Position numbers and translations under genes: made by a program
DNA from: Micromonospora vinacea
GTDB taxonomy: Bacteria; Actinomycetota; Actinomycetes; Mycobacteriales; Micromonosporaceae
DNA: 64,000 bases
NCBI RefSeq assembly: GCF_015751785.1
Contig: NZ_JADOTY010000001.1
Location: 6,014,001-6,078,000 of the forward strand
Direction: 5' to 3'
Shown: piece by piece, positions 26,966-34,987 of the stretch
How positions within the stretch are numbered: the first letter of the stretch is position 1
Layout of the letters: each line of letters opens with the position of its first letter
Notes under the pieces: model-generated
What the model was told of the DNA's origin: nothing
Database searches by the model: none
What the model saw: only the letters and a program-made list of their open reading frames with translations

Positions 26966-28627
26966 TTACGGTCCGAAGGCGGTCAGGAACCGGTCCCGGA
27001 AGGCGTCCATCCGCCAGACCGGAGCCTGCGGACCGGGCTTCAGCCCGTCCTGCCAGCCCCACCCGGAGATCCGGTCCAGCACGGCCCGGTCCCGGGTGAT
27101 GATCGAGATGGGGACGTCGCGGCTGGCGTTCTCGCCGGTGACGACAGCGGCGGGCTGGTGGTCACCGAGGAAGATGAACACGAGGTCGTCGTCTCCGTAG
27201 GTCCGCACGTAGGAGGTGAGCGTGCCGAGTGTGTACTCGATGGACTTCCGGTAGTCCGCCCGGATCTGGGCGGTGTTGCGGCGCTTGTCGTCGGACCTGC
27301 GGACGCCGGCCCCGCGGTAGACCGCGCCGTCGCCGACGTCGGCCCAGTCGAGCAGCGGCGGGACGGGCGTCCAGGGCGCGTGGCTGGACACCAGCGCCAG
27401 CTCGGTCATCACGTTGCCGTCGCGCTTGGCCTGTTCCAGGCGCTGCCAACTGGCAAGGGTGTACTGGTCGGGCGGGGTGCCGAAGCTGAACTTCGGGCCA
27501 CGGTACGCGAGCGTCTTGGCGTTGTAGAACCGGTCGTAGCCGAAGAAGGAGCCCTCCGGCCACGCCTTGGTGACGGCGGGCATCACGCCCACGGTCTGCC
27601 AGTTCGCCCGGCGGAAGGCGCCGTTGAGGGTCATCCGGTCACTGGCCAGCAGGGTGCGGTGCCGTTGGTCGTTGTCGATCCAGAGGCCGGAGAGCAACGT
27701 GTCGTGCGCGAGCCAACTGCCACCGCCGAAGGTCGGTGAGGTGAGGAAGCCGCTCTGCGCGGCGAAACCCGCCGCGTTCAGCTCGCTGGTGCCGCGGTCG
27801 AGGACCGCACCGACCTGCGGCGCGAACTCCGGGTCCTCGACGGCGTCACGACCGTAGCTCTCCACGAAGGCGACGACCACGTTCTTGCCGCGCAGCGCGG
27901 TCAACAGCTGGTCGCCGGGGGTGTCGCCGAACCTGTCGGCCTCGATCAGGGCGCCGAACGTCTCGCGGTCGTCGAGCCGCAGGCGCACCTGGAAGCCGTG
28001 ACCGTTGGCCAGGGTGGTCGCGGAGGTGTCGGCGACCGGTACACCCTCGACCACCCGCACGTTGAACGCGGCGCAGGCCACCCAGACGACCACCAGCGCG
28101 GCCACGATCCGGGTGGTCCCGGTGCGGTGCCGGACCACCAGCCGTCGCAGTCGCCGCATCGACAGCGTGACAAGTGTGGGCAGGCCCACGACCACCAGCG
28201 CCAGTGTGATCGCGGCGCCGATGGCGGCGGGCCGACCGTACGACTCGCTGAGGAAGGCGAACCCCTCGTCGAGGAGCGCCCAGTCGAGCACCGGGTCGAA
28301 CGCCCGGCTCAGGGAGGCGGAGAACCCCAGGTCGAGCAGCTTGAGCAGGCCGAGCAGGCCGAGCGCCACGCCGGCGAGCGTCGCGACCAGTCGGCTGCCA
28401 CGTGACGGCAGGGCGAGCAGGAGGGCCACCACCAGCAGCGCCTCCAGGGGGATCCGCACGAACCCCGCTGGACTGAGTCGACCGAAGTCGTACGGCACGG
28501 TGAGGGCGAGCAGGACGAGCAGCGCGGCCAGGACTGTCGTCAGCCGGGACGCGATGGAACGCTTCGGCCGGCCCTCGGCTCCGCTGCCCTCGGTGGCGGC
28601 GGTGACGTCCGAGACTTCGCCCCTCAT
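26966..28627 (-). CDS. LTA-synthase-like membrane sulfatase/phosphotransferase
   Basis: A 553-residue protein with four to five amino-terminal membrane helices and a large extracellular alkaline-phosphatase-fold domain. Motifs of the LtaS/phosphoglycerol transferase family are present: NVVVAFVESYGRDA, SGFLTSPTFGGGSWLAHDTLLSG (in part GGGSWLAHDTLLSGL), FGYDRFYN, and FIFLGDHQPAA at the metal-binding end. These enzymes move glycerol- or other phosphate groups from lipids to a surface polymer. ATG 28627 is preferred over 28687 because GGAG lies 4 nt upstream, while the ribosome-binding sequence for 28687 abuts that ATG. It follows a CDP-alcohol phosphotransferase gene, supporting a role in a phosphorylated envelope polymer. 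Confidence 0.83.
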   Translation of the reverse strand: MRGEVSDVTAATEGSGAEGRPKRSIASRLTTVLAALLVLLALTVPYDFGRLSPAGFVRIPLEALLVVALLLALPSRGSRLVATLAGVALGLLGLLKLLDLGFSASLSRAFDPVLDWALLDEGFAFLSESYGRPAAIGAAITLALVVVGLPTLVTLSMRRLRRLVVRHRTGTTRIVAALVVVWVACAAFNVRVVEGVPVADTSATTLANGHGFQVRLRLDDRETFGALIEADRFGDTPGDQLLTALRGKNVVVAFVESYGRDAVEDPEFAPQVGAVLDRGTSELNAAGFAAQSGFLTSPTFGGGSWLAHDTLLSGLWIDNDQRHRTLLASDRMTLNGAFRRANWQTVGVMPAVTKAWPEGSFFGYDRFYNAKTLAYRGPKFSFGTPPDQYTLASWQRLEQAKRDGNVMTELALVSSHAPWTPVPPLLDWADVGDGAVYRGAGVRRSDDKRRNTAQIRADYRKSIEYTLGTLTSYVRTYGDDDLVFIFLGDHQPAAVVTGENASRDVPISIITRDRAVLDRISGWGWQDGLKPGPQAPVWRMDAFRDRFLTAFGP

Positions 28628-28725
28628 CGGTCTCCGTCCCTGGCTCGGCAGCTGACGTACGCGCGTCAAGAGCGACAACCCGGGCATCCTTCCATGATCT
28701 TCGTTGGGGGCGGGATCCGGGCGGC

Positions 28726-29583
28726 TCAGACGCGGGCGATCCCGCGTCGGGCCACGGCGACAGTGGGACGGTCCGACCAGGGCAACGCATCCGTCCGGCC
28801 CGAGCCCAGCGCCGCTGCGGCGCTCGGAGCGCTGTGGCCCACCGGGCTCGCGTGGACCATCGCGACCGGGGCGTCGTGGACGACGGTGTGGCGGAGGTGA
28901 CGGGTCGTCCAGAGCCACGCGACGTCACGCCCGAACGACTCGACCAGCAGCGCCAGTGACGCGAGCAGCACGACGGTCGTCAGCGGCCCGGGCAGCGCGT
29001 CGCCCATCGCCACCGTCAGCACCACGCCCTGGATGGCGGCGACGACCTTGCGCCAGTAGCGCGGCGGCAGGGATCCGCGCATCCACCCCAGCACCCAGCT
29101 CGCGGCGACGAAGACGTACCGCATCGCGCCGATCGCGAGCACCCAGCCACCCACCGAGGGGGCCACGTGCAGGCAGAGCACCAGGACCAGGAAGGAGTCG
29201 ATCTCCATGTCGAAGCGCGCGCCGAGTTCGCTGGTGGTGCCGGTACGGCGGGCCGTGTACCCGTCCACGGCGTCGAGGGCCAACGCCACGCTGGTGAGTA
29301 CGACCATCAGGGTGATCGGCGCCGACCGGCCGAACGAGTCGGCGGCCAGGGCGGTCACGCCGCCGACGAGGACGGCCCGGCTCAGGGTCACCCGGTCGGC
29401 CGGGCTCAGCGCAGCCGCGCCCGAGCGGGACATCCCCCGGCTGAGCAGGGCGCACAGGGCCACCCCGTACGCCAACCCGGCCGCCCAGCCCGCCGCGCCC
29501 AGACCGACTGTCTCCGCCAGCACTGCCAGCAGGACGATCTGCACGAGCAGTCCGATGACCGGACCAGTTCGAACCGTTGACAT
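28726..29583 (-). CDS. CDP-alcohol phosphatidyltransferase family protein
   Basis: A 285-residue integral membrane enzyme. The family motif D-G-x2-A-R-x8-G-x3-D-x3-D is complete (DGYTARRTGTTSELGARFDMEID). Six or so helices surround it. The enzyme displaces CMP from a CDP-alcohol and joins the alcohol to an acceptor alcohol; the acceptor and donor cannot be read from sequence. The last 55 residues are polar and variable. GGAGG sits 4 nt before ATG 29583. It is the first gene of the operon with the sulfatase-like and FkbM genes. Confidence 0.87.
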   Translation of the reverse strand: MSTVRTGPVIGLLVQIVLLAVLAETVGLGAAGWAAGLAYGVALCALLSRGMSRSGAAALSPADRVTLSRAVLVGGVTALAADSFGRSAPITLMVVLTSVALALDAVDGYTARRTGTTSELGARFDMEIDSFLVLVLCLHVAPSVGGWVLAIGAMRYVFVAASWVLGWMRGSLPPRYWRKVVAAIQGVVLTVAMGDALPGPLTTVVLLASLALLVESFGRDVAWLWTTRHLRHTVVHDAPVAMVHASPVGHSAPSAAAALGSGRTDALPWSDRPTVAVARRGIARV

Positions 29584-29635
29584 CGTGCCTCCGCGACTCT
29601 GGTGGGTGACCCTGACCGTCATCACGGAAAATATG

Positions 29636-29645
29636 ACCGATCGGT
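29636..29645. promoter_or_regulatory. short palindrome upstream of the envelope operon
   Basis: ACCGATCGGT is a perfect 10-bp palindrome, about 52 bp upstream of the operon start, in the 186-bp gap (29584-29769) behind the methionine aminopeptidase gene. It resembles TetR-type operators but no cognate regulator is adjacent; chance is possible. Confidence 0.3.
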
Positions 29646-29769
29646 TCATTCTGAACGCGACCCGGCAGGGTGCCACGCAGGGACGTGCCCCTTCGGCGGC
29701 CGGTTGATCGTCCACCGTGGGCAGCTCGTCGCCGGCTGAGCGACGAAGACGTCGACTGTGCCGTTCGGC

Positions 29770-30543
29770 TCAGCGCGCCGGCAGGGTGAGCACGTCCGCG
29801 CCGTCGTCGGTGATGGCGATGGTGTGCTCGCTGTGCGCCGTCCGGCAGCCCGTCGCGCTGCGGAGCGTCCAGCCGTCGGCGTCGGTGACGAGCGTGGCGG
29901 TGTCCGCCATGACCCACGGCTCCAGCGCGAGCAGCAGCCCCGGGCGCAGCCGGTATCCGCGACCGGGACGTCCGGTGTTGGAGACGTGCGGGTCCTGGTG
30001 CATCGTCGACCCGACGCCGTGGCCGCCGAACTCGGTGTTGACCGAGTATCCCGCCGCGGTCAGGACCGAGCCGATCGCGTGGGAGATGTCACCGATGCGA
30101 ACGCCGGGACCGGCGGCGGCGATCCCGGCCCGCAACGCGCGCTCGGTCGCGTCGATCAGCGCGACGCTCTCCGGGGGCCGCACGTCGCCCACGATGAAGC
30201 TGATGGCCGAGTCCGCGACAACTCCACCAAGGGAGACGGCGAGGTCGAGCGAGAGCAGATCGCCGTCGGCGAGCGGATAGTCGTACGGCAAGCCGTGCAG
30301 CACGGCGTCATTCACCGACGTGCAGATGTAGTGGCCGAACGGCCCGCGGCCGAAGGACGGCTCATAGTCGACGTAGCAGGACTGCGCCCCGGCCTCGGTG
30401 ATCATGGCCCGTGCCCACTGGTCGATCTCCAGGAGGTTGGTGCCGACCACGCAGCGGCTCTTCAGCCTCTGGAGGATGCCGGCGACCAACGCGCCGGTGT
30501 CCTTCGCTCGCAGCACGTCGGTGGGGCTCAGGATCTCGATCAT
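29770..30543 (-). CDS. map: type I methionine aminopeptidase
   Basis: A 257-residue cytoplasmic peptidase that removes initiator methionine. Metal ligands are in place: Asp100 and Asp111 (LSLDLAVSLGGVVAD), His in GGHGVGSTMHQDPHV, Glu in LALEPWVM and Glu in AHSEHT; His83 is the substrate-binding histidine. GAGGAAGG lies 6 nt upstream of ATG 30543. It is shorter than types with an SH3 or zinc extension. Divergent from an XRE regulator with two TATCCCGG copies in the shared promoter. Actinomycetes often carry several copies, so this may be a paralogue with a special role rather than the housekeeping enzyme. Confidence 0.93.
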   Translation of the reverse strand: MIEILSPTDVLRAKDTGALVAGILQRLKSRCVVGTNLLEIDQWARAMITEAGAQSCYVDYEPSFGRGPFGHYICTSVNDAVLHGLPYDYPLADGDLLSLDLAVSLGGVVADSAISFIVGDVRPPESVALIDATERALRAGIAAAGPGVRIGDISHAIGSVLTAAGYSVNTEFGGHGVGSTMHQDPHVSNTGRPGRGYRLRPGLLLALEPWVMADTATLVTDADGWTLRSATGCRTAHSEHTIAITDDGADVLTLPAR

Positions 30544-30571
30544 GCAGCGCCTTCCTCGGACCACCAATAAG

Positions 30572-30593
30572 TATCCCGGCCATATTATCCCGG
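30572..30593. promoter_or_regulatory. direct repeats in the map-XRE divergent promoter
   Basis: Two copies of TATCCCGG (30572-30579 and 30586-30593) start 14 bp apart in the 65-bp gap between the divergent map and regulator genes. Their position suggests binding sites for the XRE protein. Inferred only. Confidence 0.45.
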
Positions 30594-30608
30594 TACTAGA
30601 ATCGGAGC

Positions 30609-30911
30609 ATGGTCAGGTTGCCGCTCACTCCCGCAGAGCTCGAACGCGGACAGCGCCTCGGCGCCCTCCTGCGTCGCGCCCGTGGAGAGCGCTCGATGCT
30701 CCTCACCGCGTTGGACGCGGGCGTCTCGCCGGAGACCCTTCGAAAGATCGAGTCCGGCCGGATAGCCACCCCCGCCTTCCCGACCATCGCGGCGATCGCC
30801 GACGTCCTCGGCCTCTCCCTCGACGCCGTCTGGTCGGAGATCAACAAGTCGGACGGCGGAGTGGAGCTGGCCCGATCGGACCGCACCGCGCGCGAGCGGC
30901 TGGCGTCCTAG
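30609..30911 (+). CDS. XRE-family helix-turn-helix regulator
   Basis: A 100-residue protein, almost entirely one Cro/C1-type DNA-binding domain: LGALLRRARGERSMLLTALDAGVSPETLRKIESGRIATPAFPTIAAIADVLGLSLDAVW, of which the recognition helix is SPETLRKIESGR. No effector domain or membrane part. Divergent from the aminopeptidase gene, whose promoter it probably shares and may control. CGGAGC lies just upstream of the ATG at 30609. Confidence 0.85.
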   Translation: MVRLPLTPAELERGQRLGALLRRARGERSMLLTALDAGVSPETLRKIESGRIATPAFPTIAAIADVLGLSLDAVWSEINKSDGGVELARSDRTARERLAS

Positions 30912-30953
30912 CGCCCTGCGGTCGAGCCGGTTGACGCCGCCACTCGTGGCTCG

Positions 30954-31232
30954 TTGCCCGAGGACTCATCCCCGATCACGGCCCTCGGCGGCGGGCTCAC
31001 TCGAGTTGCAGTTCCGGCTCGCCCCGCGCAGGGGCAGTACATGGGAATCTCCGGAATTGGCACCGGCCTGGCCAACGTCGCCGCGCCTTCCATCCTGGGC
31101 CTGCTCTGTATCGCGTGGGGCGCACCCGGCTGGCTGCTGATGGGCGGCATCTTCGTCGTGGTCGGGCTCGCCGCCCCGGCGGTCGTCCGATGGGGCGAGC
31201 GAACGCGTCCGGACTCAGCGGAGGCCGTCTAG
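30954..31232 (+). pseudogene. C-terminal remnant of an MFS transporter gene
   Basis: The frame encodes about 70 residues with the look of the last two helices of a major facilitator transporter: GQYMGISGIGTGLANVAAPS, the family's post-helix-10 loop, then two hydrophobic segments (ILGLLCIAWGAPGWLLMGGIF, VVVGLAAPAVV) and a charged tail. The amino-terminal 300 residues are absent; upstream lies the complete XRE gene. No start codon with a ribosome binding site is seen. Most likely a deletion relic; a functional two-helix protein cannot be excluded. Confidence 0.6.
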
Positions 31233-31288
31233 AGACGAGCGAGAGCTGGTCCCGGTCGACGAGCGACCGGGACCAGCGGGTGGTGCGC

Positions 31289-32461
31289 TCAGGAGGCGGC
31301 GATGCCTTCCATGCCGATGCCGTCGGCGAACTTCGGCAGACCCTCCACTGTGGTGACGAGCTTCAGGGAACCGTCCTTGCCCACCTCGTAGCCCTGCACG
31401 TTGCCGGCGGTGGCGTTCTGCACGTACAGGAAGCCGTCGCTGGTGGTCATGTCGATCGACCCGCCGCCGGTGTCGACGGCGACGGCCTTGACGAGTTGGA
31501 GCTTGCCGTCGTCGTCGACCCGGTAGGAGCTGATGGTGGAGCTGCCGGCGTTGGCGACGAAGAAGAAGTCGCCGACGCGCTGGATCCAGCACGGCGCCTG
31601 CTGACCGTTGGGCACCGACGGCCCGACCTGGTCGAGCGCGCCGTCGTCCTCCAGCTCGAACCGGCTGACCGCGTTCGCGTTGGACTCGGTGACCAGCAGC
31701 GAGTCGTCGGTGTCGAAGGTGAAGCCGAACGGACCGTCCCCCGCGTCGCTGATGACGGGGTTCCGGGCCAGTTCGCCGTGACGACCGATCTCGTAGCTGA
31801 ACATGACGTTGGCGGCCTTGGTCGACACCAGGACGAACTCGCTGTCCGGGTCGATCTTTACCTGGGCCGGGGCGGTGCCGAACGCGGGCGGGTTGCCGTT
31901 GTGCAGCCCGAGCGACCGGTTGGCGTCCTCGATCCGGGACAGGCGTCCCTTGTGCAGCTCGAAGCCCTGCACCGAACCCTCGCCGCCGGCGTTGAGGACG
32001 TAGACGAGGTCGCCGCGGGCCGCGACGCTGACCGGCAACAGACCGCCGGACCAGATGACCTGGAGCTTGTGCAGCTTGGTGCCGTCGACGCGGAAGACCG
32101 TGACGGTGTTGCTGCCGGCGTTCACCGCGAACAACAGTCCCTTGTGGTAGGTCAGGGAACCCTGCGAGGCCAGTGCGTCCAGCGGCGCGCCGATGGTGAA
32201 GCCGCCCAGCCCGCCGGTCTCGTACTCGCCCGCCTTGGAGAGACGGCCGTCCTCGTCGCGGTCGTACACCTTGATGGTGTTGCCCTCGGCCTTGTTGGTC
32301 TGGACGAAGACCGCTCCCTCGTCGCCGTGGTGGTAATCACCCCCCTTGCGATCGTCGTGGTACCCAGGGCCACCACCATCGGCGGAGGCGGTCCCGGGGA
32401 TCGATCCGATGCTGGTCAGACCTGCCAGGAGGGCTGCCGCGAACGCGACACTGCGCTTCAT
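31289..32461 (-). CDS. secreted beta-propeller protein of the lactonase/YncE type
   Basis: A 390-residue protein with signal peptide (KRSVAFAAALLAGLTSIGSI, cleaved near ASA-DG) followed by a His/Asp-rich stretch (GPGYHDDRKGGDYHHGDEG) and seven blade-like repeats: TYHKGLLFAVNAGSNTVTVFRVDG in part, DLVYVLNAGGEGSVQGFEL, FVLVSTKAANVMFSYEI, FFFVANAGSSTISSYRV, FLYVQNATAGNVQGYEV. The pattern matches 6-phosphogluconolactonase-like and YncE-like propellers; the catalytic residues of the lactonase were not identified, so an enzymatic role is uncertain. AAGGAG is 6 nt upstream of ATG 32461. Confidence 0.82.
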   Translation of the reverse strand: MKRSVAFAAALLAGLTSIGSIPGTASADGGGPGYHDDRKGGDYHHGDEGAVFVQTNKAEGNTIKVYDRDEDGRLSKAGEYETGGLGGFTIGAPLDALASQGSLTYHKGLLFAVNAGSNTVTVFRVDGTKLHKLQVIWSGGLLPVSVAARGDLVYVLNAGGEGSVQGFELHKGRLSRIEDANRSLGLHNGNPPAFGTAPAQVKIDPDSEFVLVSTKAANVMFSYEIGRHGELARNPVISDAGDGPFGFTFDTDDSLLVTESNANAVSRFELEDDGALDQVGPSVPNGQQAPCWIQRVGDFFFVANAGSSTISSYRVDDDGKLQLVKAVAVDTGGGSIDMTTSDGFLYVQNATAGNVQGYEVGKDGSLKLVTTVEGLPKFADGIGMEGIAAS

Positions 32462-32637
32462 CACTGACTCCTTATGCACCCGAAGGGAGGAATCCGAATT
32501 TTCCTCTCCTTCGAAAGCTATCGGAACAGCTAGGGGCGTTCGCCTTACTTACCCTAAAGCGGTAATTTCGTGCCGTTCCATGGAACGACGAGACGTATGC
32601 CCCGAGATGGCATACGGCGAACCGGACCCCCGGCTCG

Positions 32638-33522
32638 TCAGGGCAGGAACTCGGCGGTCAGGTCGATCAGCGCACGGGCGGCAGCCCCGACCGGGCGGTC
32701 CACCGGGGTGGCGAGCGACGCCGTCCAGTTCAGGTCGGCGCCGGTGACGGCCAGCAGTCGCACCCCGTGGTCGTCGGCGACGGCGAAGCGGGGCAGCAGG
32801 GCGATGCCGAGCCCGTGCCGGACGTGGTCGGCGCCGGTGGCGATGTCGGGGATCTCGATCGTGACGCGCCGGGACAGGCCGGCGGCCGTGAACGCCCGAT
32901 CGGTCACGGCCCGATTGCCGTAGCCGACCGGGGAGTCGATGAAGTCCAGCCCGGCGATGTCGGCGAGGGTGACCGCCTCGAGGGTGGCCAGCGGGTGATC
33001 CTCCGGGACGACGAGGTCGAGGACCGAGCTGGCCAGTTCGGTGAGGTGGATCTCCGCAGGGGGCTTGCCGGGCAGTGAAACGAACGCGAGGTCGAGCCGG
33101 CGTTCCGTGAGAGCGTCGATGAGCCCCTGGGAGCCGTGCGGGGCGACGCTGGTGTGCAGCAGCACTCCGGGGTGCCGGCGGTGGAACTCGCCGAGCAGGG
33201 CTGGCAGGTGCAGCAGCCTGATCGAGGTCATCGTGCCGATGCGCAGGGTGCCGCGCAGGCCGCCGTGCACCTCGGCGACCGCGTCGCGGGCGTCGCGGGC
33301 CGCGTCGAGGGCGATCCGGGCGCGCGGCAGCAGCGCGGCGCCGGCGTCAGTGAGGCGTACGCGTTTGGAGTTGCGGTCCAGCAGTGACGCGCCCAGTTCG
33401 CGTTCGAGGGTCTTGACCGCGGCGGAGACGGCGGACTGGACGACGTGCAGGCGGGCGGCGGCACGGGTGAAGTTCTGTTCCTCGGCCACGGCGACGAAGT
33501 ACTCGAGTTGGCGCAGTTCCAC
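32638..33522 (-). CDS. LysR-family transcriptional regulator divergent from an MFS gene
   Basis: A 294-residue LysR protein with the usual amino end VELRQLEYFVAVAEEQNFTRAA (only partly shown: ELRQLEYFVAVAEE) and the co-inducer-binding domain behind it. GTG 33522 was chosen since the helix-turn-helix starts there and GGGGG lies just upstream, although the spacing is short; GTG 33537 is an alternative. It reads away from the MFS gene at 33605, and the gap holds a CGATCGCGATCG palindrome and a 7-bp inverted repeat that could be its operator. Probable control of the exporter. Confidence 0.87.
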   Translation of the reverse strand: MELRQLEYFVAVAEEQNFTRAAARLHVVQSAVSAAVKTLERELGASLLDRNSKRVRLTDAGAALLPRARIALDAARDARDAVAEVHGGLRGTLRIGTMTSIRLLHLPALLGEFHRRHPGVLLHTSVAPHGSQGLIDALTERRLDLAFVSLPGKPPAEIHLTELASSVLDLVVPEDHPLATLEAVTLADIAGLDFIDSPVGYGNRAVTDRAFTAAGLSRRVTIEIPDIATGADHVRHGLGIALLPRFAVADDHGVRLLAVTGADLNWTASLATPVDRPVGAAARALIDLTAEFLP

Positions 33523-33537
33523 ACCCCCAAGTATCAC

Positions 33538-33582
33538 CGATCGCGATCGTCGCGAGCATCAACTTTCGTTGGACCTGATGCT
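33538..33582. promoter_or_regulatory. possible operator region between LysR and MFS genes
   Basis: It contains CGATCGCGATCG (33538-33549), a perfect 12-bp palindrome, and AGCATCA (33555-33561) inverted as TGATGCT (33576-33582). The second pair, with a 14-bp spacer, is compatible with LysR-type dyads. Confidence 0.45.
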
Positions 33583-33604
33583 TGAGTGAGGCAACAGTGG
33601 GGCC

Positions 33605-34855
33605 ATGTCCTTGTCGACCCTGACACCCGGCCCCGCCACGTCCGACCGCAGCGACGGCTCGTCGCGCCGCCACGGCCGTGGCTTCTGGGCGATCGCCCTG
33701 GCCTTCCTGACCGCGATGGCGTTCTGCACCGTGCCGGCCCCGCTCTACCCGCTGTACATGGCGCGGGACGGTTTCACCACGTTCATGGGCACGATCGTGT
33801 TCGCGGTCTACGCGGTGGGCGTGGTGATCAGCCTGCTGCTCGCCGGTCACGTCTCGGACTGGGTCGGCCGCAAGAAGATCCTCATCCCGGCGTTGGCGTT
33901 GGAGCTGGTGGCCGCCGCCCTGTTCCTGGGTGACCCGTCCCTGCCGGTGCTGCTGGTCGCCCGGCTGGTGAGCGGGCTGGGCATCGGCATGATCACCGCG
34001 ACCGCCACCGCGTACCTCCAGGAGCTGCACGCGGCGCACCGGCCCGGCTCGTCCCGCCAGCGCTTCGAGATGGTCTCCACCGCCGCCAACATCGGCGGCC
34101 TGGGCGTCGGCGCGTTGGTCGCGGGCCTCCTCGCCCAGTACGTCGACGCGCCGCTGCGCACGCCGTACCTGGTGTTCGCCGTCCTGCTGGCGGTGAGCAT
34201 CGTGGCGGTCGCCCTGACCCCGGAAACCGTCGAGGAACGGCTGGTCAAGCCCACCTACCGCCCGCAGCGGATCAGCGCCGACCACGGGGACCGGGCCGGC
34301 TACCTGGCCGCGGCAGCCGCCGGGTTCGCCTCCTTCGCCGTGTTCGGCCTGTTCACCTCGGTCGCCCCGGGTTTCGTCGCGGGCGCCCTGCATCTCCCGT
34401 CGCGGGCCCTGGCCGGCACTATCGTGTTCGCCGTGTTCGGCGGCGCGGCCGGGGCGCAGACCCTCACCAGCCGGCTTTCCGCCCCGGCGAAGGTGCGCCT
34501 GGGGCTGCTCACCCAGGCCGTCGGTGTGCCCGCCCTGCTGGTGGGGATGCACACCGCCAACCTGGCGGCGTTCCTGGCCGGCGGGGTGGTAGCGGGCATC
34601 GGCGCCGGCGTTCTCTTCAAGGCGGCCATCGGTGCCGTCGCGGAGATGGCCGCACCCGCCCGGCGCGGCGAGGCCCTGGCCGGGCTGTTCCTCATCGGCT
34701 ACCTGGGAATGATTCTGCCGTCGGTCGGCATCGGCGTCGCCACCCAGGCCGTCAGCGCCGGCACGGCGATGAACTGGTTCACCGGGTTGCTACTGGTCAT
34801 GCTCGCCGGCGTGGCGGCGCTGTTCCGCCGCAGCGCCGCGGCCCATGCCCGGTGA
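33605..34855 (+). CDS. MFS transporter (drug or metabolite efflux type)
   Basis: A 416-residue 12-helix transporter with the loop 2-3 motif AGHVSDWVGRKKIL, and the antiporter-like loop SGLGIGMITATATAYLQEL. The family exports small hydrophobic compounds with proton exchange; the substrate is unknown. It begins 82 bp from the divergent LysR start, so that regulator probably controls it. A long-armed inverted repeat follows (34879-34962). Confidence 0.9.
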   Translation: MSLSTLTPGPATSDRSDGSSRRHGRGFWAIALAFLTAMAFCTVPAPLYPLYMARDGFTTFMGTIVFAVYAVGVVISLLLAGHVSDWVGRKKILIPALALELVAAALFLGDPSLPVLLVARLVSGLGIGMITATATAYLQELHAAHRPGSSRQRFEMVSTAANIGGLGVGALVAGLLAQYVDAPLRTPYLVFAVLLAVSIVAVALTPETVEERLVKPTYRPQRISADHGDRAGYLAAAAAGFASFAVFGLFTSVAPGFVAGALHLPSRALAGTIVFAVFGGAAGAQTLTSRLSAPAKVRLGLLTQAVGVPALLVGMHTANLAAFLAGGVVAGIGAGVLFKAAIGAVAEMAAPARRGEALAGLFLIGYLGMILPSVGIGVATQAVSAGTAMNWFTGLLLVMLAGVAALFRRSAAAHAR

Positions 34856-34878
34856 GCCGTACGGCCTAAAGCCGCTCG

Positions 34879-34962
34879 GCCAAGATCCGCACAGAAACAG
34901 GGAAAGTGCTGCCTCACCAGCCGCGGAGGCACCTACATCCCGGAAGTTGTGCGGATCTTGGC
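34879..34962. repeat. 84-bp palindromic element (terminator-like or relic)
   Basis: Perfect 15-bp arms (34879-34893, GCCAAGATCCGCACA; 34948-34962) around 54 nt. The interior holds a second short pairing, GTGC...CCTC against GAGGCAC. It lies between the convergent MFS and VOC genes, so terminator function is possible, but the large loop is unusual. It could also be a small non-autonomous palindromic repeat. Confidence 0.6.
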
Positions 34963-34987
34963 GAGCCAGGCGCGGGAAGGTCCGGGG

